Shown one piece after another: positions 1 through 8,169 of a DNA stretch of 18,695 bases. A model generated the notes under the pieces. It did not search any database and had not been told where the DNA came from. It saw nothing but the letters and a program-made list of their open reading frames with translations. Within the stretch, counting starts at the first letter, position 1. Every line of letters starts with the position of its first letter. Position numbers and translations under genes: made by a program. Source of the stretch: JBLHGU01 sp047615875 (lineage in GTDB: Bacteria; Pseudomonadota; Gammaproteobacteria; Arenicellales; CAJQKF01); assembly GCA_047615875.1 (NCBI GenBank), contig JBLHGU010000098.1, forward strand, positions 1 through 18,695. The letters are read 5' to 3'.

Positions 1-2
1 TA

Positions 3-1304
3 CAACAACAGGCGAACCTGATGATTATTGCCGGTAATCGGGATGATATCCGCGATATGGAATCTGGAGCGCAACAAGTACTCACGAATATTCTATTGCT
101 AATAGATGCTTTTGATTTGTATGGCAAAGTTGCTTTCCCGAAGGCCCATCAGTCTGAGGAAGTGCCGGCCATATATCGCATTGTCGCAGCTAGTAAAGGC
201 ATTTTTATCAACCCGGCACTCACTGAACCCTTTGGCCTGACCCTTCTTGAAGCGGCTGCCAGTGGAATACCACTCATTGCGACAGAAAACGGTGGCCCGG
301 TCGATATTATTTCGAACTGTGAAAATGGAATTCTAGTAGACCCGCTAGATAGAGAAGCGATCACTCATGCCTTAAGCCAATTACTGACTGATAAAAAGAC
401 ATGGACTACAGCCAGCAACAATGGCATCAAAAACGTGCGCAAATATTATTCATGGCAAGCGCATGCAAAAACCTATGTAGACAAAATATCGAGACTAGAA
501 GGTAAATATCAGCCAATCCCAACATCCAGGCCAGAGCGCGCTGGACGCTACCGCGATCGTGCCATTTTCACCGATCTGGATCAGAATTTGATTGGTAATC
601 CTACCGCATTAAAGTATCTAGTCGACCTGCTGAAGGAAAACAGGAAATGCGTTTCTTTTGGCATAGCGACCGGCCGACGTATCGACTCTGCGCTGGCATT
701 AATGAATAAACATGGCATCCCGCGGCCAGATGTATTGATTAGTAGCCAAGGCACACGCGTCCATTATGGACAACAGTTAACCGAAGATAATTACTGGGCC
801 GATCACATCGATCATAACTGGACGATTCAACGTCTACGTAAAACGATAGGGAATTTGCCAGGTATTAAATCTCAACATAAAAACGAACAGACGCCATTCA
901 AGGCCTCTTATTTTTATGATGAGAATAAGGCGCCATCGGTTGAGGAAATTATCATCCTGCTAGGCGAAAAGGAATTAAACGCCAATGTAATCCTGTCTTT
1001 TGGGCAGTTTCTGGATTTGGTGCCGGGGCGTGCGTCTAAAGGCCAGGCCTTACGTTATGTTACCCAACGCCTGGATATTCCTCTGGAGCAAACTCTGGTT
1101 GCGGGCGGTTCCGGCGCCGACGAAGACATGATGCGGGGAAATACACTCGCTGTTGTGGTTGGAAACCGCCACTACGAAGAACTGTCACTGCTAACTGAAC
1201 AGGACAGCATCTACTTCGCCTCACAGAGTTATGGATCCGGCATTCTTGAGGCAATAGATCATTACGACTTCTTTGGCTCCTGCAGCATACCCGAGCAATT
1301 ATGA
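3..1304 (+). CDS. sps: Sucrose-phosphate synthase, C-terminal part (5' end outside window)
   Basis: The enzyme transfers glucose from a nucleotide sugar to fructose-6-phosphate, giving sucrose-6-phosphate in the cytoplasm. The frame is open to the window edge, so the N-terminal half of the GT-B glycosyltransferase is missing; the ATG at 21 is internal. Visible family motifs are GNRDD, the FINPALTEPFGLTLLEAAA region (nt 208-264) that holds the retaining GT4 nucleotide-sugar site, and NGGPVDI. From about nt 540 a second domain of HAD/sucrose-phosphatase type follows, with motif I DLDQN (nt 573-587), ATGRR and a C-terminal GILEAIDHYDF. Motif IV reads GGSGAD where active phosphatases have GDSGND, so this domain is probably not a good phosphatase. 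The stop overlaps the start of the next gene by 4 nt (ATGA), indicating translational coupling. Identification is confident; the degree of HAD inactivity is inferred. Confidence 0.93.
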   Translation, partial: QQQANLMIIAGNRDDIRDMESGAQQVLTNILLLIDAFDLYGKVAFPKAHQSEEVPAIYRIVAASKGIFINPALTEPFGLTLLEAAASGIPLIATENGGPVDIISNCENGILVDPLDREAITHALSQLLTDKKTWTTASNNGIKNVRKYYSWQAHAKTYVDKISRLEGKYQPIPTSRPERAGRYRDRAIFTDLDQNLIGNPTALKYLVDLLKENRKCVSFGIATGRRIDSALALMNKHGIPRPDVLISSQGTRVHYGQQLTEDNYWADHIDHNWTIQRLRKTIGNLPGIKSQHKNEQTPFKASYFYDENKAPSVEEIIILLGEKELNANVILSFGQFLDLVPGRASKGQALRYVTQRLDIPLEQTLVAGGSGADEDMMRGNTLAVVVGNRHYEELSLLTEQDSIYFASQSYGSGILEAIDHYDFFGSCSIPEQL

Positions 1305-2131
1305 ATGAAGCGATCCTGATCTGTACGGACCTCGACCGAACCTTAATACCCAATGGCTCACAGCCGGATTCGGCTAACGCACGTGAACGATTCCAGCAGT
1401 TAGTCAGTCAACAACAGATCAAACTGGCCTATGTGAGTGGGCGTGACCAGCAATTAGTGCAAAAGGCCATGCGTCTTTATCAGCTTCCACAACCAGATTT
1501 CGTCATCGGTGATGTTGGCACCACGCTATACGGAATAGCAAAGAACGGGGACTGGCAAGCGATTAAGGAATGGCATCATCACATCAATAATGACTGGAAT
1601 GGTTACACGAACTCACAAATCAGGGCGCTGATTCATCATCCAGATTTGCGCTTACAGGAAATCGCCAAACAAAATGACCACAAGCTAAGCTATTACTTCC
1701 CTTTAAGCGCCCGGCAGCAAAACATGACCGAATCGATACATATTGTCCTAAGCAAACACGGCATCAAAGCCAATTTGATCTGGAGTACCGATGAACCCAA
1801 TGGTATCGGCCTACTCGATATAGTACCGGCGCATGCCTCGAAGTACCTTGCGATTGACTATCTTTTAAAGAGTCTGAAGATGAATCCCAGCCGCTGTGTA
1901 TTTTGTGGAGACAGTGGCAACGATATGGAAGTGCTGGTAAGCCCGATCAATGCTGTGCTGGTCGCGAATTCCATGGACGATATAAAACAACAGGCATTGA
2001 ACGCTGTTATAAAGAGTGCATCGGAAAGTTCACTTTATATTGCACAGGGAGGTTTTATGGATATGAATGGAAACTATTGTGCAGGAATGCTTGAAGGTAT
2101 TCATCATTATTTTCCAGAAACCACAAACTGA
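1301..2131 (+). CDS. spp: Sucrose-6-phosphate phosphatase (HAD family)
   Basis: The protein (276 aa) hydrolyses sucrose-6-phosphate to sucrose and phosphate, the irreversible last step of sucrose synthesis. The HAD residues are all present: motif I DLDRT near residue 9 with the nucleophile and acid/base aspartates, motif II in YVSGRDQ, a conserved lysine in the HASKYLA segment, and motif IV CGDSGNDME near residue 200. Length fits cyanobacterial and methanotroph SPP (about 240-280 aa). The start codon is embedded in the stop of sps (ATGA), so translation is coupled and one transcript is likely. It supplies the activity that the altered HAD domain of the upstream synthase probably lacks. Other HAD-IIB sugar phosphatases are possible by domain alone, but the operon position makes SPP the clear choice. 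Confidence 0.9.
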   Translation: MNEAILICTDLDRTLIPNGSQPDSANARERFQQLVSQQQIKLAYVSGRDQQLVQKAMRLYQLPQPDFVIGDVGTTLYGIAKNGDWQAIKEWHHHINNDWNGYTNSQIRALIHHPDLRLQEIAKQNDHKLSYYFPLSARQQNMTESIHIVLSKHGIKANLIWSTDEPNGIGLLDIVPAHASKYLAIDYLLKSLKMNPSRCVFCGDSGNDMEVLVSPINAVLVANSMDDIKQQALNAVIKSASESSLYIAQGGFMDMNGNYCAGMLEGIHHYFPETTN

Positions 2132-2148
2132 ATGCCGCAAACCCTGGC

Positions 2149-2153
2149 AGGGA
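2149..2153 (+). promoter_or_regulatory. Ribosome binding site fixing the GTG start of the fructokinase gene
   Basis: AGGGA lies 7 nt before the GTG at 2161. No in-frame ATG sits near a comparable site, and the protein reading from GTG (KPQVCIFGEVLFD) matches the normal N-terminus of PfkB fructokinases. Confidence 0.6.
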
Positions 2154-2160
2154 CTAACAA

Positions 2161-3045
2161 GTGAAACCTCAGGTTTGTATATTTGGCGAAGTACTATTTG
2201 ACCATTTCCCTGAGGGCCAATCAGTTCTCGGTGGAGCGCCTTTTAATGTCGCCTGGCACCTACAGGCGTTCGGTCTGGCCCCATTATTTATTAGCCAGGT
2301 AGGTCAGGATGAGCAGGGGCAGAAAATCATTCAGGCCATGCGGCAATGGCAAATGAATGAAAACGGTCTAGCCAGGTCTGATGATCAAACCACTGGCAGA
2401 GTCGATATTAGAATCGTCGATAATGAACCGCAATACGATATTGTTTCACCCAGCGCCTGGGATTTTATACCAGTCGCCGCAACCACGTCAGCATGTCAAG
2501 TGATCTACCATGGCAGTCTGGCTATGCGTCATCAACACAACCGGGATAGTTTCAACGATTTAATGTCTAACAGTAAGCACCGCATTTTTCTTGATGTCAA
2601 TTTGCGCAATCCCTGGTGGCAACTTGATGAAGTGTTACAGATGATAGCCCGTTGTGACTGGTTGAAATTGAATATCGACGAGTTCAACTTGCTCTTCCCA
2701 TCAAGTCGCTCATTAGTCCAAAGAATAGAAAAAGTAGTAAAGGAAAATCAATTACAGGCGGTGATATTAACACGGGGTTCTGAAGGTGCGATGCTTATGA
2801 CCTGCGATGGCAACAGGTATTCTGTAGAACCTGAAAACAGTATTGATATCGTTGATACTGTTGGGGCAGGTGATGCCTTTACCTCCGTGATGATTACCGG
2901 CATTATCAAAAAATGGCCTCTGGCTACAACTATAAAACGTGCGCAACAGCTTGCTTCGAAAATTGTTGGACAACGCGGCGCCACAGTTTTTGACCCGTCG
3001 TTTTATCAACCTTTTATCCAACAATGGTCGTTAAACTCAAATTGA
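2161..3045 (+). CDS. fruK: Fructokinase, PfkB/ribokinase family
   Basis: It phosphorylates fructose to fructose-6-phosphate with ATP, recycling the fructose released by amylosucrase. The 294-aa protein begins IFGEVLFDHFPEG, followed by the PfkB signature-1 region LGGAPFNVAWHL (about residues 22-33). Signature 2, DTVGAGDAF, is at residues 232-240; Asp238 is the catalytic base and the adjacent glycines form the anion hole. Fructokinases of this type usually have about 290-310 residues. The start is GTG with a good RBS; the gap to spp is 29 nt and to the amylosucrase gene 12 nt, so it lies in one operon. A related sugar kinase cannot be excluded by motif alone, but the sps-spp-fruK-ams order known from halotolerant methanotrophs supports fructokinase strongly. 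Confidence 0.9.
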   Translation: MKPQVCIFGEVLFDHFPEGQSVLGGAPFNVAWHLQAFGLAPLFISQVGQDEQGQKIIQAMRQWQMNENGLARSDDQTTGRVDIRIVDNEPQYDIVSPSAWDFIPVAATTSACQVIYHGSLAMRHQHNRDSFNDLMSNSKHRIFLDVNLRNPWWQLDEVLQMIARCDWLKLNIDEFNLLFPSSRSLVQRIEKVVKENQLQAVILTRGSEGAMLMTCDGNRYSVEPENSIDIVDTVGAGDAFTSVMITGIIKKWPLATTIKRAQQLASKIVGQRGATVFDPSFYQPFIQQWSLNSN

Positions 3046-3057
3046 GTCAAATAAAAC

Positions 3058-5031
3058 ATGTATGAACAAGTTTCACATTCACTGCTGAATCAAATTCTCG
3101 ACGAATTAAAGCCCGAAATCCGGAAACGTAACCTGTTACGCTTTTATACCAGACTCGGTGCTAACTTTTATGCCATTCATAGTCTGTTTACCCATCTCTA
3201 CGGTCAGCGTGACGACTTCTTACCGCAGATGGTAAAGCTGGTTGAAGTCCTGGCGATGCGTTATATCGAACGCTCTGACGAACTGGAAGTTCTAGATATT
3301 GAACGTGAATCAGACCACAACTGGTTCCTCGATCAAAAGTGGGTAGCTATGGCCCTCTATGCCGATGGATTCGCCAAAGACGTCAATGGTATTCGTAACA
3401 AATGCGGTTACCTCAGTGAACTTGGCATTAATATGTTACACATTATGCCAATGATGAAATGCCCAAATGGGGCCAGTGACGGCGGTTATGCCATTAGTGA
3501 CTTCCGTAATATCAACGAACGCTTTGGCACACTAGAAGACCTGCACGATTTTGCTGAAAACCTGCGAAAACGTGACATGCTGCTAACGCTTGATGTCGTG
3601 GTAAATCACACATCAGATCAACATGACTGGGCGCAGCGTGCCAAAAACGGGGAAAAGAAATATCAGGATTACTATTACTGCTTCCCCGATCGAGATATAC
3701 CCGATATGTTCGAGGAAACCCTGCCAGAAGTTTTCCCCGAAACCTCTCCCGGCAATTTCACATGGGATGACGAATCTCAATGCTGGTTTATGACTGTATT
3801 CAATTCCTATCAGTGGGATTTGAATTACTCAAATCCATCAGTTTTTATTGAGATGATAGACATTATTCTGTTCTGGGCCAACCGTGGGGCAGATGTCATC
3901 CGTCTGGATGCTGTTGCTTTTCTGTGGAAGAAAATTGGCACAACGTCGCAGAATGAACGCGAAGCGCATCTGATATTGCAGTTGATGAAAGACTGTTGCC
4001 AGGTCACCGCACCCGGTGTGGCCTTTATCGCCGAAGCAATAGTAACACCGACGGAACTGATCAAATATTTTGGCGAAGATGCCGTCATTGCAAAAGAATG
4101 TGAAATTGCCTATAACGCGACGTTCATGGCATTGCTTTGGGATAGTGTCGCGACCAAGAACACAAAAATATTGACGCAGGGTATCAAGAGCCTGCCTACC
4201 AAACTAAATAGAGCCACCTGGCTTAACTACATTCGTTGCCATGATGATATTGGTCTTGGTTTTGACGATATGGATATTGTAGCTGCAGGTTATGAACCAA
4301 AGTCTCATCGTAAGTTTTTATTGGATTATTTTACCGGTGATTTTGATCGCTCCACCGCCCGAGGGGTCCCGTTTGGGCGCAACCTAAAAACAGGCGATGC
4401 ACGTATCTCTGGTTCACTGGCTTCATTGGTCGGACTTGAAACAGCACTGGAAAATGATGATGCAAAAATGATCGATGATGCAATCAAGGTGATCCTTTTA
4501 TTACATGGGATGATCTTATCTTTCGGTGGAATTCCCTTGCTTTACTATGGTGATGAGATTGGCACTCTAAATGATGACTCATATAAGTGGGATAAAAATA
4601 AGGTCGACGATACTCGTTGGATTCACAGGCCTCAAATTGACTGGGAAAGTGCTGAACTCAGGCATCAGCATGGCACTGTAATTAATCGTATCTTTTGCGG
4701 ATTACAGAAACTCATTGCGGTGCGCAAAAGTATACCTGCCTTTGCTGATTTCAATAATCGTGAATTGATAGAAGTTAACAATGAGCATCTGTTTGTCTTC
4801 CTTCGTAACCATCCGGAACGCCTGCGTGAGGAAGTGCTGGTCATCGCTAACTTTGACGCGAGCCCCCAATCGATGAATCTATCGGCCCTCGGTAATCGGG
4901 GACAGTTCGAATATTCACAATTGCGTGACCTGGTAACCGGCGACTCTCCCGCACTCTTTAAAGATGACCTTGTCGTCCCCCCATATAGCTTCTACTGGTT
5001 ATCGGACCAATATACAACGGCTATTATGTAA
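3058..5031 (+). CDS. ams: Amylosucrase (GH13)
   Basis: Amylosucrase splits sucrose and adds the glucosyl unit to an alpha-1,4-glucan, releasing fructose; no nucleotide sugar is needed. The 657-aa length fits the family (Neisseria polysaccharea enzyme about 636 aa). After an all-helical N-terminal domain (about residues 1-90) comes the TIM barrel. The GH13 catalytic residues are in place: nucleophile Asp284 in RLDAVAF, acid/base Glu326 in AEAIVTP, and transition-state stabiliser Asp396 or its neighbour in CHDDIG. DVVVNHTSDQHDWA, DLNYSNP, ARGVPF and YYGDEIGTLND are typical of amylosucrase rather than sucrose phosphorylase. There is no signal peptide, so it is probably cytoplasmic here. It is the last gene of the operon; its RBS is weak, suggesting coupling to fruK. 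No obvious intrinsic terminator follows in the next 100 nt. Confidence 0.92.
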   Translation: MYEQVSHSLLNQILDELKPEIRKRNLLRFYTRLGANFYAIHSLFTHLYGQRDDFLPQMVKLVEVLAMRYIERSDELEVLDIERESDHNWFLDQKWVAMALYADGFAKDVNGIRNKCGYLSELGINMLHIMPMMKCPNGASDGGYAISDFRNINERFGTLEDLHDFAENLRKRDMLLTLDVVVNHTSDQHDWAQRAKNGEKKYQDYYYCFPDRDIPDMFEETLPEVFPETSPGNFTWDDESQCWFMTVFNSYQWDLNYSNPSVFIEMIDIILFWANRGADVIRLDAVAFLWKKIGTTSQNEREAHLILQLMKDCCQVTAPGVAFIAEAIVTPTELIKYFGEDAVIAKECEIAYNATFMALLWDSVATKNTKILTQGIKSLPTKLNRATWLNYIRCHDDIGLGFDDMDIVAAGYEPKSHRKFLLDYFTGDFDRSTARGVPFGRNLKTGDARISGSLASLVGLETALENDDAKMIDDAIKVILLLHGMILSFGGIPLLYYGDEIGTLNDDSYKWDKNKVDDTRWIHRPQIDWESAELRHQHGTVINRIFCGLQKLIAVRKSIPAFADFNNRELIEVNNEHLFVFLRNHPERLREEVLVIANFDASPQSMNLSALGNRGQFEYSQLRDLVTGDSPALFKDDLVVPPYSFYWLSDQYTTAIM

Positions 5032-5126
5032 TCTTAGCAACGATTTCATTTTAGGGAAGACACTATTCACCACTTCGTCCAATGTTATCCTGGCCCGAAT
5101 TTCTCTGCAGACAATGATGACCATGT

Positions 5127-5588
5127 CTATTTAGAGTGTCTCTTATACACCTCAAGATTTCCTTTTGTCTTGATCGCAGAATTTCTTGCGGTATCATAAT
5201 TTTCTGCATTGGCAAGGCCCTTAATGGCTGGAATATAGCCCGCTAAAAATACATGGAGCTGATCATGGGATTCGCCAGTCATGGTGCAACCTCTAATTAG
5301 TTTATCAAGTTGCGCCTTTAGCTGAACGCCCGCTGCATTCAAACTGGTCTGGTCTGGTCTGGTTTGAATAATCAGCACCAAAAAATGTTTTTCCCATTGC
5401 CGATGACATTTTTCGGGTATGACTATCCATCTCCCATCGATTCCCATTATTTAGACTAAGGCCACTAGCAGCCGTCTTACTAGAATGTTCGGTATGCCCA
5501 TTGCTATGTGCATCTTCGGCTGCATATGGCCCATATTGAAACAGAGAGATGGTGAAAGAAATGAGAATAACCTAGATACTTTTTTCAT
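5127..5588 (-). pseudogene. Small secreted/periplasmic helical protein, frameshifted
   Basis: A C-terminal frame reads from about 5345 down to a TAG at 5127-5129 (LNAAGVQLKAQLDKLIRGC, ESHDQLHVFLAGYI, NLEVYKRH). The matching N-terminal part is in another frame: ATG at 5588 with AGGAAC at 5596-5601 as RBS, then a hydrophobic signal-peptide stretch (VILISFTISLFQYG), then AAEDAHSNGHTEH, LNNGNRWEMD and FFGADYSNQ. The two frames meet exactly at the (CTGGT)4 tract at 5344-5363; one unit more, or two fewer, would join them. A second lesion near 5565-5585 (a TAG and a shift after the poly-A of the start) breaks the signal peptide. The layout (leader, 'NxGxRWxxD' segment, helical C-terminus with a cysteine) resembles a family of small uncharacterised proteobacterial periplasmic proteins; I do not know its function. 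Confidence 0.6.
5344..5363. repeat. Pentanucleotide tandem repeat (CTGGT)4
   Basis: Four perfect copies of CTGGT (ACCAG on the coding strand) lie inside the broken secreted-protein gene, exactly where its N-terminal and C-terminal frames part. A change of one unit moves the frame, as in slipped-strand contingency loci. Confidence 0.85.
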
Positions 5589-5734
5589 GTTAAATGTTCC
5601 TGATTCTAATTAGCCAGGAAAGTTATTTGAAACAGAAATATCCGTTAACGACTAAAACGTGACGGCAGGTATTTTTGTGATACACGTTGTAATTTATTTA
5701 TAGACAGGATAACTATTCTCAAAAATATTATTTA

Positions 5735-6925
5735 TTAGCCAATGGATCCTTCGAGACAAACCTCAAGCAGTCTTCCGGCCTCAATCGCAAATTCCATAGG
5801 CAATTTCTAAAACACATCTTTATAAAATCCATTTACAATTATTGAGACCGCTTTTTCGGTATCGATACACCATTGTCGACAAAGGTACAACTGATCATCG
5901 TTCACTTTTGAAGCAGTCACATCATGCTCAACAACCGCAGCAGGATTGCGACATTCAATGTATGGAAATGTATGAACACCACACTGATCTCCAATTAGTA
6001 ACGAATCACACTGGGTATAGTTTCGTGCGTTTTGAGCTTTAAGATACATCTTCACCTACCCGCGATATGCGTTTGAGCTTCTACCTGTTGAAATGCATTT
6101 AGAGATAATCGTGGACTTCGTATTTTTGCCCAGGTGCACCATCTTGGTTCCGGTGTCTGCCTGTTGGAAATTGCGCGTTAAAGCGACGGAGTAAAATTCA
6201 TCAACGCTATTATCACCACGAAGTATAACGCTTGGATATTTCCATGTAACCGCCGAACCAGTTTCAACTTGAGTCCAGGAAATGTGAGCATTGGTATGTG
6301 CAATACCGCGTTTCGTTACAAAGTTATATATTCCACCTTTTCCTTCTGCATCACCTGGATACCAGTTTTGTACTGTTGAGAATTTTATTTCAGCACCGTC
6401 AAGAGCAATCAATCCAACCACTGCAGCATGAAGCTGGTTTTCATCACGCATGGGGGCAGTGCAGCCTTCCAGATAGCTGATATGGCTTCCTTCGTTGGCG
6501 ATAATAAGTGTCCTTTCGAATTGTCCTGTTGGGGCTTCATTAATTCTAAAATATGTCGAAAGCTCCATAGGACATTGAACGCCCTTCGGAATATATACGA
6601 ATGACCCGTCACTAAATACTGCGCTATTGAGCGATGCATAGAAATTGTCGCGCGCAGAAACCACGGTCCTGAAGTGCTTTAACTAGTTCAGGGTAATCTT
6701 TTACTGCTTCCGAAATAGGACAAAAAATGACACCAGCCTCCGCCAACTTCTTTCGGAAAGTGGTCGCTATGGATACTGAATCAAAGACGGCGTCTGCCGC
6801 AACACCAGCAAGTGCTTCATGCTCGTGCAGTGGGATTCCGAGTTTTTTTGAAAGTCGCCAGTAGCTCAGGATCAACTTCGTCAGGGCTCTTAGGTCTGTC
6901 GGACTTGGGGTGTCATAGCGATGGA
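5735..6925 (-). pseudogene. sufB: sufB, Fe-S cluster scaffold subunit, decayed and 5'-truncated
   Basis: SufB, with SufC and SufD, builds Fe-S clusters. Read on the minus strand the remnant covers roughly the last 400 of about 480 residues: PKSPDEVDPELLATFKK, LGIPLHEHEALAG, DNFYASLNSAVFSDGSF, YLEGCTAPMRDENQLHAAV, STVQNWYPGD, NFVTKRG, SWTQVETGSA, ILRGDNSVDEFYSVAL, NYTQCDSLLIGDQCG and, at the end, LPMEFAIEAGRLLEV...LEGSIG with a TAA at 5735-5737. Lesions: a shift in C4 near 6909, a shift at the A7 tract 6843-6849, a shift near 6680-6690 (ELVK then TVVSARDN), and amber codons at 6056-6058 (expected Leu) and 5807-5809 (expected Gln). No sufC, sufD or sufS neighbour is present, so this is a lone leftover copy. 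The missing N-terminus ends next to the inverted-repeat element. Confidence 0.9.
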
Positions 6926-6930
6926 TATTT

Positions 6931-7046
6931 ATTTTGAGTCAAATTTTTCGATCGAATGAGACGAAGGGCCTGCCCCATGAGCGTAGTGAATGCTTTGGGT
7001 ATAGTTGTCCTATTCAACGAATTCGATCGAAAAATTTGACCAAAAT
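6931..7046. repeat. Inverted-repeat element (26-27 bp arms), MITE- or hairpin-like
   Basis: Left arm 6931-6957 and right arm 7021-7046 are reverse complements except for one extra A in the left arm; the core of each is the 20-nt GTCAAATTTTTCGATCGAAT. The 63-nt interior has no open frame worth naming. No target-site duplication is visible. The element separates the truncated sufB from the IS66 remnant and could be a small non-autonomous element or the ends of a deleted insertion sequence. Confidence 0.65.
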
Positions 7047-7141
7047 GAGTGTTCCGCACGACTGCATGGATGCAGCGGTCCGGCGCTCCGAAGATAGAGC
7101 ACCAACAGTAGGCGTAGATGGTAGACCCAGTAGCCCGCTAG

Positions 7142-7662
7142 CTGGCGATGTTGGTAACGATCTTCCGGTATCATCGGTTTTATAGTGCCTTCTATCGCAT
7201 CCAGCTTTCGGATCTTTGATAACGCCACATCGACCTTACTCACTTTACCGTTGAGTTTTTGCCTGGCTGGCATCGCCTTGACGGTATCCACAAATTTTCG
7301 ACGCGCATGATACCCAAAGCACTTCGTGGATCTGGCGCTCCCAACAGCCGATACGGATGATAAGGCTTTCACGACAGACTTGGTTGTAACCAGCATAACC
7401 ATTTTAGATAAACCTGTCAGCGAGGCAGGTTGTCAGATAATCCTTTACGACCCGCCTTGTTTTTTTGTAACGGGCTTCTCAGCTGTCTGAGGAAGCTCGG
7501 CTTCATTAAACCGTTCTCGCTGGTCGGGGTGCTTTTCGCTACCCGGGGCATAGTGTCGATCTTCTCCAGTCTCAGGTATTCTTCGAACTACGCAATGCGC
7601 CTTTTCTGCGCATCAATAACCTGGCCGCTTTATTCGATAACATGATCTTTTACGGTCAACAT
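7142..7662 (-). mobile_element. tnpC: IS66-family transposase (TnpC) remnant with internal deletion
   Basis: Reading from an ATG at 7662 on the minus strand, the N-terminal TnpC pattern is present in pieces: VIDAQKRRIA, FEEYLRLEK, then in a shifted frame EKHPDQRERFNEAELP, and again shifted AGRKGLSDNLPR near 7420. After a large internal deletion the sequence jumps to the C-terminal part: YHARRKFVDTVKA, KVDVALSKIRKL and DRYQHRQ, ending at 7142. Full TnpC is about 500 aa; barely 170 codons survive, broken by stops (e.g. after VIE and RIA) and shifts. TnpA, TnpB and the IS ends are not recognisable. The DDE catalytic centre is lost, so the element is dead. The family call rests on several separate motifs and is fairly safe. 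Confidence 0.75.
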
Positions 7663-7781
7663 TTCGATGGGACATTCAATTGAAAGACCCGTCGAAAATG
7701 ATTTTATTTGGGCTGTTTGGATCGGGGGAGAGGTGATTTGAGTCGCCCCGGACGGCGCTCATATCTGGGCCTTACGTAGCA

Positions 7782-7799
7782 CCCACAGTAGGCTGTGGG
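7782..7799. repeat. Short perfect hairpin CCCACAG-TAGG-CTGTGGG
   Basis: Seven-bp arms around a 4-nt loop lie in the gene-free stretch 7663-7892, between the IS66 remnant and the oxidoreductase fragment. No T-run follows on either strand, so it is not a typical terminator. I see nothing else in this stretch. Confidence 0.4.
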
Positions 7800-7892
7800 G
7801 ACTCCCAATTTCACAAAGGCTGCATGTTCCGTAGTATTTCATCAGAAGAACGACACACGATCAGGTCAATGACTAATCACAAGGAAAATTGT

Positions 7893-7968
7893 ATGAAGCC
7901 CATCAGAATCCATGATTACGGTAACGCGAATGTTTTGGTATCTGAAAACGCTCCATTACCGAGCATTT
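7893..7968 (+). pseudogene. Zinc-independent quinone oxidoreductase/MDR alcohol dehydrogenase, N-terminal fragment
   Basis: An ATG at 7893 with a good RBS (AAGGA at 7881-7885) opens MKPIRIHDYGNANVLVSENA and continues PLPSIS. This is the standard first beta-hairpin of medium-chain quinone oxidoreductases (MKAIxxxxYGxPEVLxxxxxPxP). After about 25 codons the similarity stops and an HflK fragment begins in another frame, so only the start of the gene survives. Subfamily and function cannot be told from so short a piece. Confidence 0.6.
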
Positions 7969-8070
7969 CATCAAATAGAGTATATAAAAGCTCCGGCAGT
8001 CACCAAGCGTCGATTGTATCTTGAAACTATGGCCGAAGTACTACCTGAGGCTAGGGCACGGTTCGCGTAA
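7966..8070 (+). pseudogene. hflK: HflK C-terminal fragment
   Basis: In the frame starting at 7966 the sequence reads HQIEYIKAPAVTKRRLYLETM, then AEVLPEARARFA and a TAA at 8068-8070. The segment 'EYxKAPxVTxxRLYLETMxxV' is the diagnostic end of the SPFH domain of HflK, the inner-membrane partner of HflC that modulates FtsH. The whole upstream SPFH domain and membrane anchor are absent; the join to the oxidoreductase fragment is out of frame. It is not expressed as HflK. Confidence 0.65.
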
Positions 8071-8090
8071 TTTTGACCACGAAGAGTCCA

Positions 8091-8120
8091 TTGCAATAAA
8101 CATTAATAAGTTACTATATC
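8091..8120 (+). promoter_or_regulatory. Possible sigma-70 promoter for the hibernation-factor gene
   Basis: TTGCAA (8091-8096) and TATATC (8115-8120) are spaced by 18 nt in AT-rich DNA, about 50 nt before the start codon at 8170. Each hexamer matches the consensus at 4 of 6 positions, so this is a weak prediction. Confidence 0.3.
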
Positions 8121-8169
8121 TTTTGAAAAAGCCAACAAATTCCTTCAGTAAAATAATAGGAAAAATACT

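Noticed and set aside
3058..5031. Sucrose phosphorylase or generic alpha-amylase for the GH13 gene
   Set aside because: The length, the helical N-terminal domain and the family motifs around the three catalytic residues fit amylosucrase, as does the operon.
6931..7046. CRISPR repeat pair
   Set aside because: There are only two units and they are inverted, not direct; no spacer array exists.
6934..7185. 83-aa plus-strand frame across the inverted repeat
   Set aside because: It runs through the repeat arms and the antisense of transposase debris, with no protein family likeness.
7430..7645. Plus-strand 71-aa open frame
   Set aside because: It is the antisense shadow of the IS66 transposase N-terminus, whose motifs are readable on the minus strand.
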